Source: Nemertoderma westbladi
Lineage: Eukaryota; Xenacoelomorpha; Nemertodermatida; Nemertodermatidae
Length of the DNA: 64,000 nt
NCBI GenBank assembly: GCA_032718475.1
Contig: JAUCBJ010006887.1
Span: 99,515 to 163,514, forward strand
Reading direction: 5' to 3'
The translations under genes and the position numbers were made by a program. Below are positions 46,933-57,964 of the stretch, piece by piece. How positions within the stretch are numbered: position 1 is the first letter of the stretch; every line of letters begins with the position of its first letter. The notes under the pieces were generated by a model. The model was not told the DNA's origin. It made no database searches and saw only the letters and a program-made list of their open reading frames with translations.

Positions 46933-48144
46933 CTAGAAGAACAATTTATCGCACTCCTTTAGTGATTCTATGTATTATGGGCTGATGTAGGGGTGACTAC
47001 AAAACAAAGACTCAAAGAGTAAAGACCTGTACAAAACATATGTGTTAACTTTCGTTTATTGTTTTGGTTCCCCAGGCAGATATATGCCATACTGTAGTAT
47101 GAAGGAAAAATATCATATAATCGAAAAACAACCGATAATTTAATTTAGATAACGGAAAAGATAATAATTTAACTCCATCCCCCATTATTCAGTTATTAAT
47201 TGCAGCAGCAACTTACCACCGCTATCCATAATGAATTCCACAGTGCCGGCTCCCAGATATCCGACAGCCCGTGCCGCGGTTACCGCAGTCTGCCCGAGTC
47301 TCTCCCGGGTCGACGCATCCAACCCCGGGGCCGGAGCTTCCTCGATCACCTTCTGATGCCGTCGCTGCACGCTGCAATCCCGCTCAAACAAATACACGCA
47401 GTTCCCATGGAGATCAGCGAACACCTGTACCTCAACGTGTCGCGGCCTCTCCAGGTACTTCTCCACTATCATGGCGTCGTCTCCGAAGGCTTTACGACTC
47501 TCGTTCCTCGCCGATTCCAGTTGCGACATAAACTCCTCCTCTCCGTCGACTATCCGCATGCCCTTCCCCCCACCACCGCGCACCGCTTTCAGCAAAACGG
47601 GGTACCCGATACTAGCGGACTCGCGTAGCAGACGCTCATCCGATTGGTCGTCCCCATGGTAGCCTTGGACTACTGGGACTCCCGCCTCGGTCATTATACG
47701 TTTCGAGGTGTCTTTCATCCCCATATCCCGGATCGCCGAACTGGGAGGTCCTACGAAGATGAAACCGTCCCGAGAACAACGATCCGCGAATTCCGCGTTC
47801 TCCGAGAGGAACCCGTAACCGGGATGGATAGCATCGGTACCCGTTGCCGTAGCGACCGATAGGATAGCCTCCTGGTTGAGGTAACTGAGTTGTGAGGCGG
47901 CCGGTCCCACGCAGTGTGCCTCTGTCGCCATGGATACGTGCATTGCGTTGCGGTCGGGTTCGCTGTAGACCGCGACCGTTTCTATTCCCATCGCCCGAGC
48001 CGTGCGGATTACCCGGCAGGCGATCTCTCCCCGATTCGCGATTAGTAGGCGGTTTATACGGCGGTTGACCGGGGCTGCCGCATCCGCCGCAGTGGAACGG
48101 AACCGCACCGAAATACGTTGCACTTTGAAAGCAGCCCGCCACAT
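45749..48144 (-). CDS. MCCC1: methylcrotonyl-CoA carboxylase alpha (biotin-containing) subunit
   Basis: Exons 48144-47217 and 46932-45749 join (phase 1, G|GT) to 703 residues; human MCCC1 has 725. The enzyme carboxylates 3-methylcrotonyl-CoA in mitochondrial leucine breakdown together with the MCCC2 beta subunit, which is not in this window. The N-terminus [15 protein letters not shown] is basic and amphipathic, as expected of a mitochondrial presequence. The biotin carboxylase domain starts [16 protein letters not shown]. It has the ATP-grasp loop RGGGGKGM and the conserved [21 protein letters not shown] domain and a biotinyl domain follow; the biotin lysine is in IAMKMEH (Lys 666). All key motifs look intact. 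The human gene has many introns; here there is one, of 284 bp, and it contains a dispersed repeat. Confidence 0.95.
46996..47073. repeat. dispersed repeat fragment inside the MCCC1 intron
   Basis: CTACAAAACAAAGACTC, AAGACCTGTACAAAACATAT, TTAACTTTCGTTTATTG and TTTTGGTTCCCC match the outer arm of the palindromic element at 19095-20445. Confidence 0.75.
47217..48144 (-). CDS. MCCC1: MCCC1 exon 1
   Basis: ATG at 48144 and donor GGTG|GTAAGT at 47217/47216, 309 codons plus one base. It includes the presequence and the ATP-grasp part of biotin carboxylase. Confidence 0.92.
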
Positions 48145-48476
48145 TTTGAAATATATACCTGTATACTGTAGGCTTTATAGCTGTATGTATAATGTATACT
48201 GCTGTAAACTGTGTATACTGCAGTACTGGTATTGGTATATGTCCTAATCCAGTAGGCCTAATTACTGAATTAGCTACAAATTCCGGGTATAACTTTGGCG
48301 TTGAGATAAACACACCAGTTTATTAGGCTATCTTATGATGGCCTTCTCTTTACTCTTTGCATTTGCACTTACAGGCAGTCTTCTCCTTCTCTCTTCCCCC
48401 TCATACTAGCACAGCATACATACATAGCCAACTTCCAACTTCCAATAAATAAATTTTTCAGGTTAGTTAGTTAGAC
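48145..48476. promoter_or_regulatory. MCCC1 upstream region
   Basis: Noncoding DNA 5' of MCCC1, with no TATA box recognised. GTATACTG words are frequent. Confidence 0.35.
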
Positions 48477-49766
48477 CTGGGGCGGTATTCATAGAGTTAG
48501 TATTAGTTACAGCTACTTAGTGACAGCTTTTAGTAAGAGCTGCAACTAAGTTTAGTAAGAGCTATCTGTTACTAAAAACAACTGATTTTAGTAAGAGCAT
48601 TGACTTAACTTAGTTTCAACTAGCCCTTAAAAAATATCAGTATTCACAAACTGTTACTAAACTTAGTTCTAGCCTATTAGTACCAGTGCCGGTACTTTAA
48701 CTTATATTTATCAAAAAGCTTTCAGTTTCAACTTAAGGACGGTAGCTATGCCCTGCATGTCTCTATGTTTACTGTTTTACTAGTATTGGTTGCCTACATT
48801 AAACCCATTAATTTTATTGGTCACTAAAACAATTCCTGTTTTCCAGTAAATTTTTTTCGTTATCAAATATATATTTCCACAAATACATTCCCATATATAT
48901 ATATATATTATCACTAAAATATATTTTTGAATCATCAAAAAGAAATCTGTTATGGCCTGTTCTAATAAAATCCCTTCATTATTTAGGTTAGAATAACGTG
49001 GCACTGTAACCTGCCCTTTCCCACATTTTAGCAATAATTTATAATAAATAGATTTAATGTTAATTATTCGATTTTAGTGGAAACTGACTATTTTAGCTAT
49101 TTCCTGTAAAAAATTTAGTGAAAAATTATTATTTTTAGTAAGGTGATAAATCAATTAGCTACCATTATCGAATACCATTATTTACATTCGGTAATAGAGA
49201 GGAAAATAATGAAGTGGAAACGCTGCCGCTTTTTCATCTTGCGAAAGTTTGCGAATGGTAGAATTCTTTAGCGAAACACATTTTTCAACGGACGCGGACC
49301 GTTCGGGAGCAATCTCACCATTCAAGAATGTACGCTGATATTTGGAAATTTAAGTCGGATATATGTTTAAAAAACAAAAAGCTTTATGTCGTTACATTTG
49401 ACAGTTTCTCTGCAATGCATTTGCAATGAACACAAAATACTAGAAAAACAAGATAAAGTATAATGTGGACAGAGTCGTCATTAAATAATAACCATACTGT
49501 ATGTATGAAGGCCAACATAGAATAAGTAAGCGTTCTTACCAACTTAGTCACATCTTCATGTGACTAGAAATTTAAGTTACAGCTAATACTAACTTAAGTA
49601 AGACTAAATTCTATGAATACGAGTTTAGCAACAACTAGTAAGTACTAAATACGTTAGTAATAAGTCGCACCAACTTCTCTGAATACCGAATTAGTACAAG
49701 CACTTACTAACTTGATGTGACTAGGACTAAGTTCCTAGTTAGTCACATTTAAGAATACCGCCCCAG
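48477..49766. mobile_element. 1.29-kb DNA element with CTGGGGCGGTATTC inverted ends
   Basis: The left terminus CTGGGGCGGTATTCATAGAG is mirrored at the right end (GAATACCGCCCCAG, to 49766). Subterminal regions on both sides are rich in degenerate AACTTAGT / TTAGTAAGAGCT and AAGTTAGTA words. There is no transposase frame, so it is nonautonomous. A GAGCAGGTTAC-family copy lies inside (48985-49022). The target duplication is unclear. Confidence 0.8.
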
Positions 49767-50264
49767 ATCAATTGTATCATGTACCCAATTTATTTACTCA
49801 ATTTTATATATTTATATATCGTTGCCTGATGAATCTATTATTTATAGGCAGTGATTTTTTATGTCCTTTTATTTGACTTTTTTGTCCTCCTTTTTTTACG
49901 AATTGTGCATAATGACTTTTGTTGTCCTTTTAATGACTTTTATTGTCCTTTTAATGACTTTTTATGTATGTATTTCTTCAAACTGTCAGACTGCTGATTT
50001 CTGGACTGTCAGACAGTTGATTTCAACATGCCTATGTCAAAACATTCAAAATTTGTTGATTTCTGGTCTGTTAGACAGTTGTTTTCACTATGCCTGTGCC
50101 AAAAAACATTCCATGATTCCATGATTTATAGACTATGAGATAGAATTCCATATGCGCCTGTGGTAAAAGACTCTAAATTTAATAGTTTGTGGTTGTTGTC
50201 GATAATCGATTACCACATGACGTAGCAAAACACTCATTTTATAGCCAAAAACAATTACCAATTG
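49767..50264. other. intergenic, minor TTTTATTGTCC and CTGTCAGAC repeats
   Basis: Short degenerate duplications (ATGACTTTTATTGTCCTTTT; CTGGACTGTCAGACAGTTGA) but no gene. Confidence 0.45.
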
Positions 50265-50870
50265 ATGGAAAGGAGCAGGTTAAGGCCGGATTTTCTAACC
50301 AAAACAATAAACAGCCACTTTACCAAATCAGGGAAAGGAGCAGGTTACAGAGGCGGGATTTTCTAACCAAAACAATAAACGATCATTTAACTAATTTAGG
50401 GAAAGGAGCAGGTTACAGAGACGGGATTTTCTAACCAAAACAATAAACGATAACATTACCAATTGAGAGAAAGGAGCAGGTTACAGATGCGGGATTTTCT
50501 AAACAAAACAATAAACAGTCACTTTACCAAATCAGGAAAAGGAGCAGGTTACAGAGACGGGATTTTCTAACCAAAACAATATAAACGATAACATTACCAA
50601 TTGAGAGAAAGGAGCAGGTTACAGAGGCGGGATTTCCTAACCAAAACAATAAACGATCACTTAATTAATTGAGGGAAAGGGGCAGGTTACAGAGGCGGGA
50701 TTTTCTAACCAAAACAATAAACAGTCACTTTGCAAAATGAAGGAAAGGATGAGCAGGTTACAGAGGCGGGCCTTTCTAACCAAAACAATAAACGGTCACT
50801 TTACCAAATCAGGCAAAGGAGCAGGTTACAGATGAGGCGGGATTTTCTAACCAAAACAACCGGTCAGCCG
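50265..50870. repeat. ~68-bp tandem array of the GAGCAGGTTAC family
   Basis: Nine units, with AGGAGCAGGT at about 50271, 50336, 50404, 50472, 50540, 50610, 50678, 50747 and 50817, so spacing is 65-70 bp. Each unit is AAAGGAGCAGGTTACAGAGG, CGGGATTTTCTAACC, AAAACAATAAACGAT, then a variable ACTTTACCAAAT-type spacer. Single copies are dispersed across the window. Confidence 0.95.
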
Positions 50871-51254
50871 GTAGGCCTACCAGTACCGTATTTAAATGGT
50901 AGGCTACGCAGTAGGCCTACAGCAGTACCGGTGCCGGTACCGGTACTAAAAATACAGAAATGCCTGCTTTATACCTACATCTGTACATACAATACAGCAA
51001 AATAGTGCTATATACAGTATACTAATACCGGTACTGATAGCCTGAGAGAACAGCAGTAGAGAAACCGGTAGCATGGAACGTAACATTAGATTTTTGGAGG
51101 ACATAAAAAATAAAAAAAAGGACAAAAAAAGGATTTAAACGGACAATAAAAATTATTGCGTTATTTATATACCGTTTAAATGTTTACTTACTACCTCAGT
51201 GTTTCATATTTATAGCCTTAGGAATTTACAATACTACTACTACTTATAGGATCG
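50871..51254. other. intergenic, dense TACCGGTA/TAGGCCTA words
   Basis: 50865-50955 is packed with CCGGTAGGCCTACC, AGTAGGCCTAC and GGTGCCGGTACCGGTAC. No gene. Confidence 0.5.
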
Positions 51255-52985
51255 GCATGCTGCTTTGCAGCTGCATTTTTAAGAATGCTGTGCCGGCTTG
51301 TCGACAAAATTTCGCCGCCACAACTATGTATCTATCACCCATGAGTCATGACATTTGCTAGATCATCCGCATATCCAAAGCCAGTGTCCTTTAAGATGCG
51401 TCTCAAGAAAGTCATGGGCTGCTTGTCGACCATGCTTATTCACTTATGCACTGGCTGGTCCTCACAGCGAAAGCAATGTCCTGCAAAGCGGGGGCGACTT
51501 TGTTGTAGTATCAAGCTTGGGGGAACCAATGAGATGATGTTATATAGTGTCTGGTTGGAGATGTGTACATTGTACTTGACACAATGAACCCGTCGTGGCA
51601 TCAGCCGTGTCCTCAGCAGTTAGAGCCCAGCATGGACTCCCATAAAGGAGTCCTGGAACTACTGCTGCTCTAAATAATCTGACCTTAAGTTTCCGATTAA
51701 TTCTCTGCGCTTCCAAATCCTGGAAAGCCTATTCAAGGCTGCCCATGCCTTTCCTTACGTATTCGAAGGTCCTCACCCGACTTCCGGATCCATGATCCCA
51801 GGCAACAGAAGTCGTTCACATGCTCAAGCATACCATTTGAGCTTATGCTCATCCGGTCAGAGACTTGCTGAGGACCTTCAAAGTTAAGTTAGTTTTAGTT
51901 AAGTAAGTAAGTTTAAGTTAGTTAGTTTTTGTCTTTTTGGAGTTAATAAAAAGATCAACACTAGAAGCAGCCTGTTCTAATGAGCTGAGGAGCCGTTGGG
52001 CTCCCTCTAGTGATTCTGAGAGTACTCCTAAGTCATCAGCAAAGTCTAGATCAGTTAAGTACTTGGCAGGATTTCCTCGACTTCTGGAGCCAATAGGTGG
52101 AGTTACCATCACCCCATCATCATTATGATGATCTAAGGACATGCGTAGAACATAGTCAACCACAATTATGAGCAAGAATGGCGCAAGTGTATCTTCTTGG
52201 AGGACTCCCCATAATACTTCAAATGGTTCTGTGTCACCATCAACAGTAGACACATATGTCGAACCATCGTATACTGATCTGATTGCTGCAATAATTTCAT
52301 CAGGAATCCCATATAATGAAAGTATGCTGAACATACGTGAGCGAGAGATTGAATCAAAGGGCCTTGAAGAAGTCAACAAAGATACAGTAACAGCCAGATG
52401 CCTGTCTTTCTTTTTTGATAACTCTTAAATTATCCTTCTAAGTGCCAAAATGGGCTCCATGGTCCCACGACCTTTACGGAACCCATTCTGATTTCCACGG
52501 AGCAGTCTCTCAATGGGATCCCTGATGCGATTTAATAGAATCCTATTGTATAGCTTTGCAGCAATCGAGATTAATGAGATTCCCCGAAAAGAACCATAGA
52601 AGTGTTAGGTTGCCCTTCTTGGGAACTGGCACCAACTTATTTGTTTTCATGTCTTGTGGGACTCTTGTTGTTCTGTACATGTCTACTATGATGGGATAGA
52701 TGAGCTTTAATCACTTGGGTATTTTAAAGACCTCAGGGGGAACACCATATACTCCACTGGCACGATTGGTCTTAATGCTCTTTGCAGCAGCCTTCACTTC
52801 TGCAGAGGAGATATCGCCAATGGGAATATCTGGGAGTACAGACTCAGACACTTTTATTTCTATAAAGTTATCAGGCAATACCCTGTCATTATTGAGGAGC
52901 TTTTCAAAGTGGGCCTTCCAACCATTGAGGCGATCGGCTGGTGATTCAGTCTATCAGTCTATGATGAGATTTCAAGGCAAAGTAT
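51255..52985 (-). pseudogene. RTE-like LINE relic with reverse transcriptase core
   Basis: On the minus strand, 52985-52400 holds the upstream RT region in pieces, and 52379-51918 is a continuous core: FDSISRSRMFSILSLYGIPD, GDTEPFEVLWGVLQEDTLAP, LTDLDFADDLGVLSES (FADD catalytic motif). Downstream to about 51255 lies the C-terminal region shared with 10690-11050. Several stops and shifts make it inactive. It is the longest of three related copies in the window. Confidence 0.8.
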
Positions 52986-53735
52986 TAAACCACTAAGCCA
53001 AGGTTGGACCTACCACTACTGATAGCAGGGATGACTGATGTTATGCTTATGACATCACCAAGTGCCGAGCTGGCACATGTAGTAGTGTATTACTCACTTA
53101 TACAATTATTGCATAACTGGTAATTACTACAGTATAACTTCATTATATCGCTCTTATTCGCTCATATGTAATAATAATAAAACTGTATTAGTGCTACTCT
53201 GAATAAATGATAATGCACAGCCGTTAGTTTGTGTGAGCAAACATTGCAGTTTGATAATATATTTCTTGGCCTATTATTCCTATTTTTAATTTAATGTATT
53301 GAATTTAAGTATTAAAATCAAGAAACCTATTCCTGGGGCGTGGGCATGACAACACACTTTTATGATTAGAAGCCTAAATGCTGAAATGACTTAATGTTTA
53401 TCTTAATTTTTCCAATATTTAATTTTATCTAGGATTAATTCTACAAAAAATTAAACCCTGATTTCCTGCTACTTGTTTATCAAAAGTAAAAATATTCGCG
53501 AAATTAAGATTCTCTGGTAAGGGTAGTGAAATGGTAGTGGGGTGACGAGATTTTGAGTACCTAACTGCTTATCTGCTTCACAAAACTGCAATTTTTGAAT
53601 TTATATTTTCATTTCATTTTGTACAATCTGACAATCAGCTCAGCAATATACATGCATCTTGCGGTCTTCTGGCATTGAACAGTTGAATGAATACCGGTAC
53701 AGTCAGACCGTGCAGTGAAATTTCCTGAATTTGTG
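52986..53735. other. intergenic, no recognised feature
   Basis: AT-rich and noncoding; nothing supportable. Confidence 0.4.
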
Positions 53736-54925
53736 TTAAAGTGGGGTAAATCTTTTCGACCTACGCGTAGGCCTACGCGTAGGTACGCGTAGCTACGCGT
53801 AGCTACGCGTAGTTCGCAACATTGGGTCATATATCACCAGTTTCAGAGTTTTAACAATAACTACGCGTGGGTGCTACGCGTAGCTACGCGTAGGTGCTAC
53901 GCGTAGGTCCTACGCGACCTACGCATAGGTGCTACCCATAACTATGCCTATACGTCGTTTATCATTAGTAGGCTTACGTATTCCAAGCGAGTCAGTACTA
54001 AAATAAGACACAATACGGTATGTTCAATAAACAACCCACAACCATCAAATGCTTTCAACAGTAATGTATCCTATACCTGTATACTCTATATAGAGGAATA
54101 CGCGAAGACTACATATTCTTTACTTCATGCGTTGCGGGCGGTAAAATGTGTTAATAATTAATGTTTAAAGTTCAAAAATAGTTTACAAAGGAAATAGGCC
54201 GATGGTTCTTATCGATTCTCTATGCTTTTTATTGCCTTTGTTCACGATAGGGCAAGGATATACTGTATTTAATATGTTAACCCCTTGACAAGGGAAGGGG
54301 GAGACTAATTAGTCTACCATGATTGGTTGCACTTGTTATTTGACCAAACAATTTGATTATATGCAGTATTTATCAGCTTTCGCTTAACCTCTTCACCGGT
54401 AGACTGGTCGCTTTATTTACTACTGTTCAATATTTAAATAATCTAATGAAAACAAAGATACTTGAATCATGAGACGTGAATTTTAAGTTTACTTTTTATT
54501 CATCCTCTGTGTTTGTATGTGAAAGAGCCGAATATTATTTATTACCAGTGACCAGTGCTGTATGTAGAGATACGAGTTTCCGCTTCTGTTATTACATTTG
54601 TCTGATAATCAGATACCTGACATATACCGATACTTGCCTAACAACGCAACCCTACCGGACCTGAAATGAAAAATCATTGTTATCAGGACTTCTACGCGTA
54701 GCACCTACGCGTAGCTACGCGTAGCACCTACGCGTAGTTGCAAAATACCTACGCGTAGTTCCAAAATAACTACGCGTAGTTTTAAACACCTACGCGTAGT
54801 TGTTAAAAAGGCAGTAAGTCTGGCCCTACCGGTAAATGACAGGAATGGAAGTTACAAACTACGCGTAGCTACGCGTAGCTACGCGTAGGCCTACGCGTAG
54901 GTCGAAAAGATTTACCCTTAAAGTG
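53736..54925. mobile_element. foldback element with CTACGCGTAG arrays and 8-bp target duplication
   Basis: The element is 53744-54917 (1174 bp). It is flanked by the perfect direct repeat TTAAAGTG (53736-53743 and 54918-54925). Inverted ends read GGGTAAATCTTTTCGAC, then CTACGCGTAGGCCTACGCG and further CTACGCGTAG palindromes. More CTACGCGTAG copies lie subterminally (53865-53930 and 54690-54800). Between them is AT-rich DNA without a transposase. An 8-bp duplication is typical of the hAT superfamily, but the terminal bases are not the usual CA(G)GG, so the assignment is tentative. Confidence 0.85.
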
Positions 54926-56050
54926 GCCCGCCTCGCAGCCTCGCCTATAATCCTGTAGTCAGATACCGGTACTGAGATAAACATGGTGTTGTCGCCGTGG
55001 ATCCTTTGTATACAAAATCAATCTACGATTAGGATTACAGAATCTGAAAATGTAAATGGTCTCTGCTGAGCTGAAGTACCGTACCGTATCGTGTATCGTA
55101 TCACAGGACAGCGTTGGTTAGACAGAGGACCGGGCAGCGCAGCCGAGCCGGGTGCCTGTGCGGCTGTGCCTGGCCATTTCCGGGTACAGTCACGTTTCGG
55201 GTACCTACAGTAAGATATCCGCAATGTATTATTCCTTTATTTAGATTATTATATATATATGTCAAATACAAACATATTCCTAAACAATTTATTATGAATC
55301 TATCACTTCCCACGCTCACAGCCTCTAAAGGAAATTGTAAATATGATATAAATCAAATGCAACTAAAAGTATATTAAAATAATAGGCAAACAAATAATAA
55401 AATAGAACAGAATAAAAAAATCACCAATATATATGTCAATCACAAAAATAGTAACACACTGACATTCATGATACTAAATCAAAATATAGGATTTCTTGCA
55501 ATAATATACTTATGTGACTTATAGGCCTATATTATAGGTATATTACCTATGTAAATACTAGTGGAAGCAGCAGCCATATCACATGATCTGAAGGTAACCC
55601 GAGTAATTGGCCTCCTATTTGCTGAAAACGTAAGGTCATCCTAATAAAGTTAACAGAAAATATGGAGGCCTGTTTTGCACTGCCATTTTAGGCAGTGCAT
55701 GTTTTGGACTAACAATTTTTAATGTGAAATATCTCTGAAACCCAACCATGAAACTCTACCGAATTTTGAATTTACCTCCAATATATATCATATTTTCATC
55801 CAATTAAATAAAAATGGGGCCCTTCCAGCAGGAAGTGTATACAAATTGACATTTTATACAAAATTTAGGGTAAAACTGCCTAATATGGCAGTGCAATTTT
55901 CAAAAATGGCAGTGCGCCTGTGCTGCCATTTCGGGCATGTGTTCCCTACTGTATTATGGGTATATCACATCACAGTATCAGTATATTTGGTGTATTATTT
56001 TGGTTAGGGTTAGTTCAGTAGTTGGTCAGGCCTTACTGCTGTCAGGCTGT
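54926..56050. other. intergenic, minor palindromes
   Basis: No gene. GCACTGCCATTTTAGGCAGT palindromic text near 55677-55700 and related GGCAGTGC words to 55930 suggest a decayed element. Confidence 0.4.
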
Positions 56051-56205
56051 ACTGCCTTAAACCTATTGAAAACTGTCATGTAACCCTACTGCCCTAACCA
56101 TATGACTGTATGATATGTCACAATATAAGAAATTTAGCGGAATTTTAGGGTTAGGGTCTGAGGGTTACATCTGTACATGACAGTTTTCATTAAGGTTTAG
56201 CTCTT
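56051..56205. repeat. inverted repeat around GAAAACTGTCATGTA
   Basis: CCTTAAACCTATTGAAAACT plus GTCATGTAACCCTACTG (56051-56090) recurs inverted at 56155-56205 with a short spacer. Confidence 0.7.
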
Positions 56206-56448
56206 TAGTCCGCCACTGTAAATACTACTGTATTTTATATTGAATTTGAAGGTACCCCAACACACCCAACAGCCAACAGCCCAATCGTAACATTCCCCAT
56301 TTCCGGATTTCAGTTTTAGTTCAGTAGCCCTACCGGCTACCTGTTTCAGTAGACCTACCGGTGTAGCAGAGAATTTCCACACCGCTAAAAATTAACCCCC
56401 GGGTTAGAATTCACTAGTGTTCAGAGTGTATTTTCACCCCCCCCCCCT

Positions 56449-56996
56449 GTATGGAATCCATCCAAAAAGTGCGCCGGATAGCGCGCCGACCAATTTTTAT
56501 GCGCGCCGCGCGCCGATGCCATTTCGAAGAAAAACCCTCAGACCGTGCGCCGCCTAAATTTTTAAGCACGCCGATGCAATTTCGAAGAAACCCCACGCCA
56601 ACTAAATCTTTAAGCGCGCGACACATTGAAACAATTTTGAAGAGCGCCACGCCAATCAGCCAATGCAAATTCAATTTTGAGGGAGTGTAACCAATCTGTC
56701 AATGTAAACAGTGTTAAACTGTTAAACAGCGTTAAACAATGTTAAACAGCTAATGCAATTTTTAAGGCACTTCCATAGCCTAATTGTTAAACCTGTAAAC
56801 TAACAAATCGGCGCCGGTTTTTATTTTTGGGAGCGCCACGTGCCAAAGCCGGCGCGCTTTACGATTTTCGAGCGCGCCACGCGCCAAAGTCGGCGCGCTT
56901 TACGATTTTCGAGCGCGCCACGCGCCACATTGGCGCGCTTTTATTGCAAAGTGCGCCGGTTTAATCCGGCGCAAAGTGTACTGTATGGATTCCAGT

Positions 56997-57000
<4 letters not shown>
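56449..57000. mobile_element. CpG-rich inverted-repeat element
   Basis: Ends read CTGTATGGAATCCATCC ... GTGCGCCGG and the inverse CCGGCGCAAAGTGTACTG plus TATGGATTCCAG. Inside, ~40-bp tandem units of GCGCGCCACGCGCCAAAG and GGCGCGCTTTACGATTTTCG (about 56829-56945) are strongly CpG-rich against an AT-rich background. It is bordered by C runs on both sides and by two copies of GGTTAGAATTCACTA (about 56402 and 57029). No coding frame is credible. Confidence 0.75.

Positions 57001-57028
<28 letters not shown>
57001..57028. repeat. 28-bp poly-C run
   Basis: Uninterrupted C homopolymer at the right edge of the CpG-rich element. Its true length in the genome is uncertain. Confidence 0.9.
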
Positions 57029-57031
<3 letters not shown>

Positions 57032-57630
57032 TAGAATTCACTACGCTGTCAGGGTAGCCTATTTTAACCGGGTGTGAAAATACTCTGTGTGATTTTTTAG
57101 TGAAATTTAACCCCCCTCAGTGTATTCTTACCCCATTGATATTTTAAATTTCAATATAATTTAAATTTGATATAGCCTGCCCTGCAGTGCTACAGTTTAG
57201 ACCACGGGCTGACGGGTGACGGATACCTACCCAGTACCCACAGTAGATACCTCTAGTATGTAGTACCAGTACACAGACAAACACACGTTGGAGATTTGTA
57301 TATATAGTACTGTAGTAAATAAGGCCTACTGTAGAAGATACAAAAAAAAATACACCGGGAGTAAGAATACACTAGAGAAATTCAACCGGGGAGGGATTTG
57401 CTCAGAATGAACATTGATAAATGCAGGCAGGCAGGGGTGAGTTTTCACTGGCTGACTGGACACTGGAGGCTGGGAGAAGGAAATACATAGATAAATATAT
57501 AAAATAAAATAGATAAAATAAAATACACAGATAGGGAGGAAAATACATCCCGGGAGTGAGAATACACTACCCAGGGAATGTTAACCGGGGTGTGATTTTG
57601 CATGGGGCGTGAAAATTCTCTGTTACATCA
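57029..57630. repeat. copies of a GTAAGAATACACT / TTAACCGGGGTGTGA word
   Basis: Related motifs recur in both orientations: AACCGGGTGTGAAAATACTC (57077), CAGTGTATTCTTACCCC (57118), GGGAGTAAGAATACACTAGA (57357), GGGAGTGAGAATACACTACC (57550), TTAACCGGGGTGTGATTTTG (57580). This is probably a decayed inverted-repeat element hosting the CpG-rich insertion. Confidence 0.55.
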
Positions 57631-57807
57631 GTACATCGGTACTAGAGTACAGGATGTGTACAGCAGTACAAAGCAAGTCTTTGGCCGATTAGTCTAAGTC
57701 GTTAATCTATTATTACATTATTATTATAGTGTTATAGGCCTAGAGCCTGTAGATGTAGTGTAGATTAGAGGTCCTACTGCTACAGTGCTATATCATATGA
57801 TTAGATA

Positions 57808-57921
57808 ATGGCTGTCAGTCATTTGTCGTCGAATTCTTCCTCAGATATTAGTATTCTAGAAGCCACTTCAATTTCATCTAACGAAGGGCCACATTTCGTT
57901 GTTAAACCTTTTAAAAAATGA
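57808..57921 (+). CDS. short upstream frame of the optineurin gene (uORF or shifted N-terminus)
   Basis: ATG 57808 to TGA 57919-57921, 37 codons, Ser-rich (MAVSHLSSNSSSDISILEAT). It ends in a TTTTAAAAAA run exactly where the optineurin frame, one base out of register, becomes readable. It may be a uORF, or the true N-terminus separated by a one-base indel. Confidence 0.4.
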   Translation: MAVSHLSSNSSSDISILEATSISSNEGPHFVVKPFKK

Positions 57922-57964
57922 AACCGATTCATTTTCTTTACTTAGCGATGGAACTCAATATTCA

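Noticed and set aside
46385-48313. Frames overlapping MCCC1 on both strands
   Set aside because: Shadows of the strongly conserved MCCC1 coding sequence.
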